DNA of 64,000 nt, from NCBI RefSeq assembly GCF_000337035.1, contig NZ_AOJL01000026.1, positions 124,001 through 188,000 on the forward strand. The letters run 5' to 3'. Below are positions 42,447 through 50,950 of the stretch, in pieces (the stretch's first letter is position 1; the number at the start of each line of letters is the position of its first letter). The notes under the pieces were generated by a model. That model was given only the letters and a program-made list of their open reading frames with translations, had not been told where the DNA came from and did not search any database. Made by a program: the position numbers and the translations under genes. This stretch comes from Halorubrum coriense DSM 10284 (GTDB lineage Archaea > Halobacteriota > Halobacteria > Halobacteriales > Haloferacaceae).

Positions 42447-43586
42447 TTAGCTTCCGGTCTCGGTGCCGTTCTCCGCGTCGTCCGTCTCGTTACCGCCGGT
42501 AGCGTCGCCGGAGCCGTCGGTCGTCTCCTCGCTCTCGTCGTCCGACTCCTCGCTCTCGTCGTCGCCGTCCCCGTCCGCTTCGTCCGCCTCCTCGCTCTCG
42601 TCGTCGATCTCGTTGACTTCGACGTCGCGGCCGGCGACCCCGCTGCCCGAGATCACGGGCTGGAGGATGTAGCCGTTGTTCTTCCCGCGTTTGACGACGT
42701 TGATGTCGAAGACGAAGCTGACCGGCTCGTCCGCGGTGACCTCGAACCCGTTCGTGATCTGGAGCTTCTCGCTCGGGAGCTTCACGTCGACCTCGCTCCC
42801 GTCGACGATCCCCTCGACGGCGGAGACCGCCAGTTCGATCTTCTCGTAGCTCCCGGCCGGGAGCTCGCCGTCGAAGACGGCGATCGCGTCCTCGTCGATC
42901 ACCTGCGTGAGGTCGACCGTCGCGCCGTCGAGGTCGACGACCCGGAAGCCGGGGTCCTCCCCGCCGTCCGCGGCGTCTCCCTCGTCGTCGTCCGCTTCGG
43001 CGTCTCCCTCGTCGTCGTCCGCTTCGGCGTCTCCCTCGTCTTCGTCTGCGCTCTCGTCCCCTTCCCCGTCGTCCTCCTCGTCCGCCGTGCCGTTGGGGGA
43101 CTCGTCGTCACCGTCGGTCTCGGTGGCGTTCTCACCGGTGTCGTCGTCGGTCTCGGTGGCGTTCCCTTCGGTGTCGTCGTCCGACTCTCCCGCGTCGTCG
43201 TCCTCGCCTTCCGTCTCTTCGTCACCTTCCTCGCCCTCGCCGTCACCGGCCTCGAACACGCGGGCCCGGTCGAGAGTCACGTCCAGCCGGTCGAAGTCGC
43301 CGATGTCGGCCGGGGCGTCGCTGATGAGGAGGCGGAAGGTGCCGGTGAGGGTCTCCGAGCCGCCGTCGGAACCGTCGGAACCGTCGGAACCGTCCGAATC
43401 GCCCGAACCCCCCGACGACGGGAGCGATCCCTCGCCGGCGCAGCCGGCGAGCAGCGTCGCGGTCGCACCGGCTCCGAGGGCCACGAACTTCCGTCGGTCG
43501 AGGCCGCCGGTGGCCCCGTCGGCCGGCCGGCCGTCGTCTGTCAGCTGCGATCCGTCGCCGCCCGTCGTCCGCGATCGGTCCGTCAT
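42447..43586 (-). CDS. DUF4382 Tat lipoprotein with long acidic linker
   Basis: A 379-residue protein. The Tat lipobox is RRKFVALGAGATATLLAGC (Cys about 50). The DUF4382 domain is split: GTFRLLISDAPADIGDFDRL before, and VVDLDGATVDLTQVIDED to VFDINVVKRGKNNGYILQPV after, a roughly 110-residue Glu/Asp/Thr linker with GDAEADDDE repeats. A second acidic tail follows. It is anchored outside the membrane; function is unknown. Repeats may vary in copy number between strains. Confidence 0.8.
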   Translation of the reverse strand: MTDRSRTTGGDGSQLTDDGRPADGATGGLDRRKFVALGAGATATLLAGCAGEGSLPSSGGSGDSDGSDGSDGSDGGSETLTGTFRLLISDAPADIGDFDRLDVTLDRARVFEAGDGEGEEGDEETEGEDDDAGESDDDTEGNATETDDDTGENATETDGDDESPNGTADEEDDGEGDESADEDEGDAEADDDEGDAEADDDEGDAADGGEDPGFRVVDLDGATVDLTQVIDEDAIAVFDGELPAGSYEKIELAVSAVEGIVDGSEVDVKLPSEKLQITNGFEVTADEPVSFVFDINVVKRGKNNGYILQPVISGSGVAGRDVEVNEIDDESEEADEADGDGDDESEESDDESEETTDGSGDATGGNETDDAENGTETGS

Positions 43587-43715
43587 GGTGATTCGACGGA
43601 CGGGCCGCGGACGGGTATAAATCGGAGATACTCCGGCCGGATTCAGGCCAATAAAGTCGGTTTTAGCGGGTCCCGCGGCGGTTCGCGGCGAGCGGCCCGC
43701 GCTCGGCGGGGCGGA

Positions 43716-45041
43716 CTACGGTTCTGCCGTGTCGATGCCGGCCGCGTCGACCACGCGCTCGGCGTGGCGCGTCGCGCGCTCGCGGACCGCCGCCGCGTCG
43801 ACCCCGACGTGCTCGCCGTCCGCGTAGCGGACCTCGCCGTCGACCATCGTGAAGACCACGTCGTCGCCGTGGGCCGCGTACACCAGATGCGAGAGGGGGT
43901 CGTGGAGCGGCGTCGCGCGGGTCAGGTCGGTCGTGATCCCGATCACGTCGGCGCGGTGTCCCTCGCGCAGCGCGCCGAGTCGGTCGAAGCCGGCGGCGCG
44001 AGCGCCGTGTTCGGTCGCCATCTCCAGCACGGTCGACGCCGGGAGGCGGGTCGGGTCGCGGGCGTCGACCTTGCCGAGGAGGCTCGCCTGCCGCATCTCT
44101 GTGAAGGGGTCGAGCGTGTTGTTACACGGCGGGCCGTCGTTGCCGAGCGCGACCGTGACCCCGCGGTCGAGGTAGTCCTGGACCGGGGCGATCCCCGAGG
44201 CGAGTTTCATGTTCGAGGAGGGGCAGTGGGTGACCACCGTGTCCGTCTCGGCGAGGACCTCGCGCTCGCGCTCGTCGGTGTGGACGCAGTGGGCGAGCGT
44301 CACGTCCGGCCCGGTCAGGCCGACCTCGTCGAGCCAGAGGAGGTTGCGCCGCCCGGTGTCGGCCTCGACCGTCTCGATCTCGTCCTCGTTCTCGCTGGCG
44401 TGGGTGTGGATCGTCACGCCGTCGTACCGGTCGGCCAGCTCGCGGCAGCCGCGCAGGCAGGCCTCGGTACAGGTGACGGCGAACCGCGGCGTGACCGCGT
44501 AGCGGACGCGGCCGCCGGCGGCCCCGTGGTACTCCCGGATGAGCGCCTCGCTCTCCGCGAGCGCGGCGTCGGTCTCCTCCAAGAGACCGTCCGGCGAGTC
44601 GCGGTCCATCAGCACCTTCCCGAGCCGCGCACGGATCCCCGTCTCGATCGCGGCCTCGAACGCCTCCGCGGCGTGGTTCACCGAGAGGTGGTCGACGACG
44701 GTCGTCGTCCCCGATTCGAGACACTCCAAGTAGCCGAGCTCGGCGGCCGCGCGGGTGGCCTCGGCGTCCATCGCGGCCTCCATAGGCAGCACAGCGTCGA
44801 ACAGCCAGTCGAGGAGCGCGGCGTCGTCGGCGATCCCCCGGCCCAGCGACTGGACGGAGTGAACGTGGCCGCCGACGAGGCCGGGCGCGACGAGGTCGAA
44901 GTCGCGGCGCTCGTGGTCGGGGTAGCGGTCCCGCAGCGTGCGCTCGTCGCCGACCGCGGCGATCGTGTTCCCCTCGACGACGACGGCGCCGTCGGGGATG
45001 ACGGTCTCGGAGTCGGCCACGACGGTTCCGGCGATCAGCAT
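43716..45041 (-). CDS. Amidohydrolase, adenosine/SAH/5'-deoxyadenosine deaminase type
   Basis: A 441-residue metal-dependent hydrolase. The metal ligands are visible: HVHS after VAPGLVGG (about 54-57), HTHASE (about 200), the HC in LAHCVHTDE and the Asp in LGNDGPPCNNTLD. The sequence VTHCPSSNMKLASGIAPVQD marks the MtaD/DadD group, which deaminates S-adenosylhomocysteine, methylthioadenosine or 5'-deoxyadenosine. It is probably a salvage enzyme for SAM by-products. The ATG at 45041 is chosen; the upstream frame is a GC-rich artefact. Confidence 0.85.
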   Translation of the reverse strand: MLIAGTVVADSETVIPDGAVVVEGNTIAAVGDERTLRDRYPDHERRDFDLVAPGLVGGHVHSVQSLGRGIADDAALLDWLFDAVLPMEAAMDAEATRAAAELGYLECLESGTTTVVDHLSVNHAAEAFEAAIETGIRARLGKVLMDRDSPDGLLEETDAALAESEALIREYHGAAGGRVRYAVTPRFAVTCTEACLRGCRELADRYDGVTIHTHASENEDEIETVEADTGRRNLLWLDEVGLTGPDVTLAHCVHTDEREREVLAETDTVVTHCPSSNMKLASGIAPVQDYLDRGVTVALGNDGPPCNNTLDPFTEMRQASLLGKVDARDPTRLPASTVLEMATEHGARAAGFDRLGALREGHRADVIGITTDLTRATPLHDPLSHLVYAAHGDDVVFTMVDGEVRYADGEHVGVDAAAVRERATRHAERVVDAAGIDTAEP

Positions 45042-45463
45042 GTCCGTCCGTTCCTGACGGTGGACCGGTAAGAGGCTGTCCGTTCGGTGATTTCTGTTCG
45101 ATCGGCGTCTTGGGCTACTGAGATAGCCGATAACTAATTGTGCGGTGGCGCGTGCCTGCGAGCGGCCGCCACCGGCGGCCGCGAGGAACACGCGCGAGGG
45201 ACGCGGCGACCGGAGGGAGCCGCGAGGTTGGGGAGGTGTGAGGTGCTGTGCGGGGCGGTGCGGAGCGGTGCGGGGTGTGGGACTCAAAGGGGCAGCCGCG
45301 AGGGCGAAGCACGCCGCAGTAAGCACCGCAACGAGGGAGCGTGAGCGACCGAGTGAGGCGTGCAGCAAGACGCGCGAGCCGTCGCGGCTGGGGCTTTGGA
45401 GGGGTTCCCCGCCGAGCGGCGCTCGACTACTTCTAAATACTCGCCGAGAGATACCGTGTCAAC
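45042..45463. other. Gene-free purine-rich repeat region
   Basis: No credible gene in 420 nt. It contains an inverted repeat (gcggccgc around 45162-45184, ggccgccaccggcggcc), then a purine-rich run with three tandem variants of ggtgcggggc/ggtgcggagc at about 45251-45283, and ends in a more AT-rich stretch with ttctaaatac. Such G/A-rich intergenic repeats are common in haloarchaea and may form folded RNA or DNA, but I cannot assign one. Confidence 0.4.
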
Positions 45464-45964
45464 TTATTCCAGTCGGCGGTCGCGGAACGCGCGGATCACG
45501 TCCTGCCGGGCGATGATGCCGACGAGCCGACCCTCATCATCGACGACGGGCACGCGGTTGATGTCGGGGTCGTCGCCGACGAGCAGGTCCAGCACGTCGT
45601 CGACGGGAGCATCCGGCGTCACCGTCGCCACGTCGGCGCTCATCACGTCGGAGACGGGGCGGTCCGCGTTGCGGATCATGTCGACGCCGAGGTCGAGGTC
45701 GGCCCACGGGCGCTTCACCTGATACGAGAGGGTGTCGACGAACGGCGGGAGGCCGATGGGGATCCACAGCGTCTCGTCCTCGGGTTCGAACAGGTCGACG
45801 AGGTCGGACTCGGTGATGACGCCCACCACCCGCTCGTCGTCGTCGACCACGGGGAACCCGCTGAACTCGTACCGGGCGAACCGCTTGAACACGTCTGCGA
45901 CGTCGTCGTCGGGCGAGACCGTCTTCACGTCCGGTTCCATCAGGTCGCGGGCGGTGAGTGACAT
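45464..45964 (-). CDS. Two-CBS-domain protein
   Basis: A 166-residue protein made of two CBS domains: DLMEPDVKTVSPDDDVADVF to GVITESDLVDLF, and VSDVMSADVATVTPDAPVDD to GIIARQDVIRAF. The pair should form a Bateman module that binds adenine nucleotides. The linker ETLWIPIGLPPFVDTLSYQV is typical of the archaeal stand-alone group. The partner is unknown. Confidence 0.88.
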   Translation of the reverse strand: MSLTARDLMEPDVKTVSPDDDVADVFKRFARYEFSGFPVVDDDERVVGVITESDLVDLFEPEDETLWIPIGLPPFVDTLSYQVKRPWADLDLGVDMIRNADRPVSDVMSADVATVTPDAPVDDVLDLLVGDDPDINRVPVVDDEGRLVGIIARQDVIRAFRDRRLE

Positions 45965-46052
45965 ACCGGACGGTCACGGCGGGAGGCCGTAGTCGTTTCG
46001 CCCCCGGCGCAGCGACACAACGAACTTACCGACCCGGAACGCAGTCGATCAC

Positions 46053-46547
46053 GTGTACCGAAACGGCCACGTCGGGGCGTCGCTCGTCGTCTACGCGCCG
46101 TTCGGGTTCCTCGTCACCGCCCTCGCCTCGGTCGAGGTCGGCGGCGGCGGCGCGCTCGGCGTCGCCTCGCTGGCGATGGTCCCCGACCTCGACGTGCGGA
46201 TCCCCTTCGTCCGGCACCGGGGAATCACGCACACCGTCTGGTTCGCGCTGCTCGTCGGGGTCGCATTCGGGCTGGTCGGGGCGGCCGTCGGCCTCGATGA
46301 CGGACTCGCCGAGGCGCTCCTGTTCGGCGGCGCTGGATTCCTGTTCGGCGCGGTGACGATCGTCTCGCACCTCCTCGCGGACGCGCTCACGCCGATGGGC
46401 GTCCGGCCGTACGCGCCCGTGCGAGACGACGAGTACACGCTCGGCCTGTTCACCGCTGCGAACCCGCTCGCGAACTACGCGCTGTTGGGACTCGGACTAG
46501 TCGTCGTCGCGGTCGCGCTCGTCGCCGGCGAAGCGGTCCCGGCGTAG
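46053..46547 (+). CDS. YdjM-like membrane metal-dependent hydrolase, copy 1
   Basis: A 164-residue protein starting with GTG. Four membrane segments carry conserved His/Asp residues: GHVGASLVVYAPFG, MVPDLDVRIPFVRHRGITHT and IVSHLLADALTPMG. These are the family's presumed metal ligands. It is the last core gene before the integrated region. A close paralogue, about 70 % similar by eye, lies at 60827-61321, and both share the RGITHTVWFAL and SHLLADALTPMG blocks. Confidence 0.8.
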   Translation: MYRNGHVGASLVVYAPFGFLVTALASVEVGGGGALGVASLAMVPDLDVRIPFVRHRGITHTVWFALLVGVAFGLVGAAVGLDDGLAEALLFGGAGFLFGAVTIVSHLLADALTPMGVRPYAPVRDDEYTLGLFTAANPLANYALLGLGLVVVAVALVAGEAVPA

Positions 46548-46674
46548 GGGGACGGTCGCGCGGCGCGGACGAGGAGACCGCAAGCGCCGACGCTCGGCAG
46601 TCGGGAAGTCGAGAAGATGGCCGGGGTGGGCTCCGAACACGATGTTTACATGGCGACTGATATACTATTTGAAC

Positions 46675-47892
46675 ATGACCGATCAGCCCCGGACTGCGAT
46701 CGATCGCTCCGTTGAGCGGTGTCAGAATCGCGAGGGGATGAGCGAGGCCGACGCCGAGGCCATCCTCGACGCCCACCGACACATCGAGCTCCTCGGCCCG
46801 AGCGAGATCTCCGAGAGCCACCACAGCGACGTCCTCATGCGAAGCGTCAAGATGGCGCGCGAGGTCGGCGGCCTCGCCGACGCCCTCGAGGACAGAGAGG
46901 CGGCCGAGGAGATCGTCCGCTGGATCAACCGCTCCTACGAGAACGAAGAGACGAACCGAGGATACCGGAAGTGCCTCCGCGCCTTCGGTCGGCACGCCAT
47001 CGGCGTCGAGGAGACACCCGAGACACTCGCGTGGGTTCCGTCGGGCTATTCCAGCACCTACGACCCGGCACCCGATCCCGGCGAGATGTTCCACTGGGAT
47101 GAGCACGTCAAGCCGATGATCGACGCCGCCTCGAACGTTCGCGACGAGGCGCTCGTCGCCCTCTGCTGGGACCTCGGCCCGCGAACCTCCGAGCTCTACG
47201 ACCTCCAGGTCACCGACATCTCCGAAGGGGAGTTCGGCCTCCGGATCAACATCGAGAACGGGAAGAACGGCTCGCGCTCGCCGACCATCGTCAAGGCCGT
47301 CCCCTACGTCCGTGACTGGCTCGAACGCCATCCCGGCGCTGGCGAGGACTACCTGTGGAGTCGCATCAACCGCCCCGACCGCGTCAGTCGGAACTACCTG
47401 CGGGACGTCCTGAAGCGACTCGCCCGGAACGCCCCGATCGACCCGCCGGCGACGCCGACGCCGACGCAGTTCCGGAAGAGCTCGGCCAGCTACCTCGCCA
47501 GCCAGAACGTCAACCAAGCCTTCCTCGAAGATCATCACGGCTGGGTCCGTGGTTCCGACAAGGCCGCCCGGTACGTCGCTGTCTTCGGTGACGCGAACGA
47601 CCGCGCCATCGCGAGCGCGCACGGCGTCGACGTCGAGGTCACTGACGACACGCCCTCGATGAGCGAGTGCGTCCGCTGCGAAGAGCTCAACGAGCCCGAC
47701 CGGTCGCGATGCCGTCGGTGTGGCTACCCGCTCGACCAGCAGGCGGTCGAGCGCGAAGACCTCCGACAGGAGCGCCTCAGTAAGCAACTCGCCATGCTCG
47801 ACGGCGACGACGCGATGCGTCTCCTCGAGGTCATGGATGCCCTGGACGATCCGGAGGTCCTCGAAACGCTCGACCGAATCGCGAGCCGGTGA
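46675..47892 (+). CDS. Tyrosine recombinase (integrase) with C-terminal zinc ribbon
   Basis: A 405-residue protein. The N-terminal SAM-like core-binding domain spans about 15-120, and the catalytic domain about 135-310: Arg170 in DLGPRTSELYDL, Arg267 in TPTQFRKSSASYLAS (the usual preceding His is Thr264), His288 in LEDHHGWVRG and Tyr300 in AARYVAVFG. A zinc ribbon CVRC...CRRCG lies at about 338-355, followed by a helical tail. It integrates and excises the element. It is the leftmost gene, oriented inward, and faces the nine-gene leftward operon tail to tail. Confidence 0.88.
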   Translation: MTDQPRTAIDRSVERCQNREGMSEADAEAILDAHRHIELLGPSEISESHHSDVLMRSVKMAREVGGLADALEDREAAEEIVRWINRSYENEETNRGYRKCLRAFGRHAIGVEETPETLAWVPSGYSSTYDPAPDPGEMFHWDEHVKPMIDAASNVRDEALVALCWDLGPRTSELYDLQVTDISEGEFGLRINIENGKNGSRSPTIVKAVPYVRDWLERHPGAGEDYLWSRINRPDRVSRNYLRDVLKRLARNAPIDPPATPTPTQFRKSSASYLASQNVNQAFLEDHHGWVRGSDKAARYVAVFGDANDRAIASAHGVDVEVTDDTPSMSECVRCEELNEPDRSRCRRCGYPLDQQAVEREDLRQERLSKQLAMLDGDDAMRLLEVMDALDDPEVLETLDRIASR

Positions 47893-47893
47893 C

Positions 47894-48064
47894 TCACTCG
47901 CCATCGTCGGCCTCCTGACGCTCGTCGAGCGCCACCAGCATGTTCTGGGCGTGCGGTGCCCACGGGCCGTCCTCCTCGACGATCTTCTCGAAGAGGTCGC
48001 GCTTGTCCGCGAGCTGCTCCCACGGTTCCTGTGCGTCGTCAGCTGTGGATGTCGTCGTACTCAT
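47894..48064 (-). CDS. Small acidic protein, last gene of nine-gene operon
   Basis: A 56-residue protein: MSTTTSTADDAQEPWEQLAD, then KRDLFEKIVEEDGPWAPHAQ and an acidic end. The ATG overlaps the stop of the upstream gene (ATGA). The repeated Pro-Trp motif (EPWEQ, GPWAPH) is notable. I do not recognise the family. It stops one base after the end of the integrase gene on the opposite strand. Confidence 0.65.
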   Translation of the reverse strand: MSTTTSTADDAQEPWEQLADKRDLFEKIVEEDGPWAPHAQNMLVALDERQEADDGE

Positions 48065-48402
48065 CGGGCAGCCTCCAAATTCCGCGGGTCAATCTGCGCG
48101 CAGTACTCCGTGCCACACTGCTCGTCGACGGCAGCCGCGACGGCGACGCCGTGGATGTTGGACAGGTGCGCCGGCGAGAGGCCGTACACCGTCACGAGCG
48201 CCTGGTCGCGACGGAAGACGACCGTGTCGGTCAGCTCGTCGAAGACGGCCTCGTCGTGTGCCGGGACGGGCGCAACGGCCGGGATCGTCACGGTGACGCC
48301 CCGCTCGTAGGCCACCGCAGCCGAGACGAGCTCACCGCTCGTTCGGTCGCGCATCCGCCCCGCACAGTGCGGGGTGACGCACTCGACAGGCTCGATGCTC
48401 AT
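48061..48402 (-). CDS. Hypothetical protein of the leftward operon
   Basis: A 113-residue protein. CVTPHCAGRMRDRTSGELVS near the N-terminus carries a C-x4-C pair, and the C-terminus has EQCGTEYCAQIDPRN. Four Cys could bind one zinc. The middle is beta-rich (ERGVTVTIPAVAPVPAHDEA). The ATG at 48402 overlaps the stop of the preceding gene. No function is recognised. Confidence 0.65.
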   Translation of the reverse strand: MSIEPVECVTPHCAGRMRDRTSGELVSAAVAYERGVTVTIPAVAPVPAHDEAVFDELTDTVVFRRDQALVTVYGLSPAHLSNIHGVAVAAAVDEQCGTEYCAQIDPRNLEAAR

Positions 48403-48491
48403 GCGACCACCATGATGATCAGGAGTGCGCTGAGCGCGGTTGCGGTACCGACGATGAACCAGTATGCGGTCCACGCGAGAGGGTCGGTCAT
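48399..48491 (-). CDS. 30-residue single-span membrane peptide
   Basis: MTDPLAWTAYWFIVGTATAL followed by SALLIIMVVA: essentially one transmembrane helix. Overlaps on both sides (ATGA at 48488-48491 and 48399-48402) with genes of the same operon strongly suggest it is translated. Small spanins, holin-like or superinfection-exclusion peptides of viruses look like this; that is inference. Confidence 0.6.
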   Translation of the reverse strand: MTDPLAWTAYWFIVGTATALSALLIIMVVA

Positions 48492-49219
48492 GGACTCACC
48501 TCGCTCGGGTCTCGCCCCTCGACGACGACCTCGTAGATCGCCCGAAGCGTCTCCTTGTTCCAGTCGTCGCGAGCGCCCGGCGCGTCGATGTCGAGGGCGC
48601 GCTCGAGAACGTCGGTCGTCGCGGCCTGTGTGAGCTCGTCTATCCACTCTCGCCGGTCGGCCTCCTCGGCCTCCTGGACGGCCGTCGGCTCGTGGCCAAC
48701 GCGCTCGCAGACCGCCGCGAGGACATCGCGCATCCAGTCGACCGTCGTGATCGCCGTTTCCCAGCGCGCGCCGCCGCGCTCGACCATCTCGTAGCGGTCG
48801 CCGCCGGCGTCAGTCGCGGCCGAGATCTCGCGAACGAGGCTCGGCTTTTGAAGCTTCTGCGACCGACGCTGGGTGGCCTCGCCAGCGCGACGCTTGAACA
48901 CCCACTTCACCGGCGAGGTATCGCGCCACTTCGAGACCTCGACATCAGTCAGGAAGTCCTCTGGCGTATCGCCGCGTAGGTGTGCGCCGAGCGTCTTCCC
49001 GATCTCTTGGGTGCGGACGTCGTCAGCGGTAGCCGCGATCGAGCCGGACGACACGATCCGCTCGTCGACGACGTGCTCGGACACGTACGTTTTGATGGCC
49101 GCGATGGCCGACTCAGAGCCCTGATACGCCGTGCCCTCGTAGTCGTTCTTCTGACCGACTCCCTGCTTTTCGAGCAGCTCTTCGACGGTCGTGGACTCCG
49201 ACTCCGCGCTACTCGACAT
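48488..49219 (-). CDS. Hypothetical protein, possible DNA-binding
   Basis: A 243-residue charged protein, the largest in the leftward operon apart from 49561-50283. Helical segments (STTVEELLEKQGVGQKNDYE, SAIAAIKTYVSEHVVDERIV) are followed by SKWRDTSPVKWVFKRRAGEA, which looks like a helix-turn-wing with basic residues, and DWNKETLRAIYEVVVEGRDP at the end. I do not recognise the family. The ATG at 49219 overlaps the preceding gene by 11 nt. Confidence 0.6.
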   Translation of the reverse strand: MSSSAESESTTVEELLEKQGVGQKNDYEGTAYQGSESAIAAIKTYVSEHVVDERIVSSGSIAATADDVRTQEIGKTLGAHLRGDTPEDFLTDVEVSKWRDTSPVKWVFKRRAGEATQRRSQKLQKPSLVREISAATDAGGDRYEMVERGGARWETAITTVDWMRDVLAAVCERVGHEPTAVQEAEEADRREWIDELTQAATTDVLERALDIDAPGARDDWNKETLRAIYEVVVEGRDPSEVSP

Positions 49220-49346
49220 CGTCCACCTCCTCGAGGACGTACGTCGTGTCGTCATCGTGGGCGAGGATCGCGGTGTCGTTGCGCTCTAGGAGCTCGGCCG
49301 TCTCGCGCTCGACGCGGTCGACGACGCGGAACTGCGTCGCGGTCAC
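49209..49346 (-). CDS. 45-residue small protein with GTG start
   Basis: VTATQFRVVDRVERETAELL, then ERNDTAILAHDDDTTYVLEE and DVE. The GTG overlaps the upstream stop (GTGA), and its stop overlaps the next ATG. The beta-strand pattern resembles small DUF3006-like proteins (protein that reads VDRVE...AVLL). The function is unknown. Confidence 0.6.
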   Translation of the reverse strand: MTATQFRVVDRVERETAELLERNDTAILAHDDDTTYVLEEVDDVE

Positions 49347-49564
49347 AGGCCATCACTCTCCTGCGGGCCGCCGAGCGCCATCACCAGCTGGGCAAGCTCG
49401 TCGTTGGTGAACTGCTGTTGGGCCTCCGCGTCGGGATCGTGTTCCATCCCAGCGAGAGAGTCGATCTCTTGCCGGAGGTCGGCGGCCGTGTTCGCCTCGG
49501 CGAGGACAAAGGCTCGCGCCTCGAACGGCCAGTCCTCGTACTTGTCAGGGACGTCGAGGTTCAT
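49343..49564 (-). CDS. Hypothetical small acidic protein
   Basis: A 73-residue helical protein (MNLDVPDKYEDWPFEARAFV, LAEANTAADLRQEIDSLAGM, FTNDELAQLVMALGG). It is translationally coupled on both sides. There is no recognised domain; a helical partner protein or a small regulator of the operon is possible. Confidence 0.65.
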   Translation of the reverse strand: MNLDVPDKYEDWPFEARAFVLAEANTAADLRQEIDSLAGMEHDPDAEAQQQFTNDELAQLVMALGGPQESDGL

Positions 49565-50283
49565 GCTTCACTCTCCGTGCTGTCACGGACATCCCCGAGC
49601 GTGCCTTGGTACTCCTCAGGCAGGCTCGCGAACGGCAGGATCTCCGAGTTGATGAACGCCGCGTACGTCCCTGGCCGGTCGCCACCGTCGAACAGCGCGA
49701 CGTAGCCGCTCTCGGAGACGACGCCACGCGTGTAGCCCTCGTTCCAGTTGTACTCGAAGCCAAGCATCACCGTGTCGCGACTTCCACCCGTGTCAGCGAG
49801 GTGGGCCGCGTCGTGGTACGCGATCACCGACTCCTCGGCATCGTCATCGGCGTCGAAGCTCCGCGTCTGCGTGACGTTCCAGGCGTCGGCGGTCGGGTAG
49901 TCGCTCAGGTACTCCGCGAAGCCGTCGACGTCGATCTGGGCGCGGTGGATGCGAGTGCCCTTCGCCAGCCCGACCGTATCGAACAACCAGTCGCCGTCCG
50001 AGCGGTTGACACCGAGCCAACCCTCTGACAGGTCCGCGATCCACTCGCAGTAGGTGTGCTCCGTCGCCTCCTCGGTCTCGGTGATGATCGAGTCATCGGA
50101 GACGTAGATCGTCTCGCTCTCGACGTCGATCCGACCGGCGGCGTCGCCGGCGTACACCGTGGTCCCGTCGAGGCGCTCGTACGCGGTCGCGTCGATCGCG
50201 GGGTACGTCGCGTTCTCGACGTGGCTTTCGATCTGCGGGTCAGCGATGTCGTCTTGGGCGAGCCCGAGGATGGTCGCGCGCAT
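49561..50283 (-). CDS. Hypothetical protein of the leftward operon
   Basis: A 241-residue acidic soluble protein. It is beta-rich with aromatic clusters (EEATEHTYCEWIADLSEGWL, MLGFEYNWNEGYTRGVVSES). The region SVIAYHDAAHLADTGGSRDT contains His and Asp residues, but no enzyme motif is certain. The ATG at 50283 forms a TGATG overlap with the preceding gene. I do not recognise the family. Confidence 0.65.
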   Translation of the reverse strand: MRATILGLAQDDIADPQIESHVENATYPAIDATAYERLDGTTVYAGDAAGRIDVESETIYVSDDSIITETEEATEHTYCEWIADLSEGWLGVNRSDGDWLFDTVGLAKGTRIHRAQIDVDGFAEYLSDYPTADAWNVTQTRSFDADDDAEESVIAYHDAAHLADTGGSRDTVMLGFEYNWNEGYTRGVVSESGYVALFDGGDRPGTYAAFINSEILPFASLPEEYQGTLGDVRDSTESEA

Positions 50284-50534
50284 CAAGCCACCTCCCACTC
50301 GTCTTCTTCAACTTCGGCTTCGAGCAGCTCGTCGATGTCCGCGAACTCGCCGATCTCATTCTCCAGCGATCCGGCGAGTACGCGCAGTGCCTCCTCGGGT
50401 GTCTCCCCAGCGCACGGGTGATCAAGCCCGGGCGCATCGACCTTCCACTCCGTCTCGACATCACTCTCGAAGTCTTCACCGCGCGTCTCGTACGACTCCA
50501 GTGTCAGCTCGACCGTGCGGTCATCTCCCGGCAT
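50283..50534 (-). CDS. Small acidic HicB-like/type-II antitoxin-like protein
   Basis: An 83-residue protein. TLESYETRGEDFESDVETEW, then DHPCAGETPEEALRVLAGSL resembles the partially RNase-H-like fold of HicB antitoxins (a strand pair followed by G-x-T-x-E-E-A-L helix). No HicA toxin is adjacent. It may be a stand-alone HicB-type regulator. It overlaps PadR upstream and the next gene downstream by one base each (TGATG). Confidence 0.5.
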   Translation of the reverse strand: MPGDDRTVELTLESYETRGEDFESDVETEWKVDAPGLDHPCAGETPEEALRVLAGSLENEIGEFADIDELLEAEVEEDEWEVA

Positions 50535-50902
50535 CAGTATTCCCCCCGCTCCCACGCCTGCCGCTCGGCGAGCAGCTGCGTGGCCTCATCGCTCAGCGTG
50601 TAGTCGTTCGTCCGCTTGTCGCGCATGGTCTTCACGACGAGACCGGCCTCAACGAGGTCGTCGAGGTTCGGGTACAGTCGCCCGTGGTTGACCTCGTCGC
50701 CGTACAGCGCCTCTAGCTGGCGCTTGATCCGCAGGCCGTACGCCTCGTGGTCGGCCTCATGGAATAGCGTCCAGAGGATGTCGCGCTTGAACGCGGTCAG
50801 GTCTGCGAACGCGCGCAGCTGCTCGCGAGTCTCGTGATCAGCGTCGATACGTGCCGCGTCGTTGGGCCCATCTTGAATAGGCCCCGAGTTTGACTTACTC
50901 AT
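50534..50902 (-). CDS. PadR-family transcription regulator
   Basis: A 122-residue winged-helix protein. DLTAFKRDILWTLFHEADHE, AYGLRIKRQLEALYGDEVNH, GRLYPNLDDLVEAGLVVKTM and DKRTNDYTLSDEATQLL match PadR. It is the first gene of the nine-gene leftward operon, so it probably autoregulates it. The ATG at 50902 follows an unusually long ~100-nt leader that contains the conserved hairpin at 50951-50974. Confidence 0.85.
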   Translation of the reverse strand: MSKSNSGPIQDGPNDAARIDADHETREQLRAFADLTAFKRDILWTLFHEADHEAYGLRIKRQLEALYGDEVNHGRLYPNLDDLVEAGLVVKTMRDKRTNDYTLSDEATQLLAERQAWERGEY

Positions 50903-50950
50903 GGGTCTCTCGAATGCCCTCGTCACGAGGGCGCCATCTCGGGACCCAGC

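Noticed and set aside
42900-43260. Possible CRISPR-like or minisatellite array in the acidic linker region
   Set aside because: Repeats are short in-frame Asp/Glu/Ala codon runs inside a coding region, without spacers.
45115-45380. Small open frames in the purine-rich gap (65-123 codons on both strands)
   Set aside because: They are Arg/Ala/Gly-rich, overlap each other on both strands and lack a promoter; not reported as genes.
46616-46645. tRNA-3'-end-like sequence at the left end of the integrated region
   Set aside because: The T-arm does not pair and no acceptor or anticodon stem exists upstream, so it is not a tRNA or a convincing att site.
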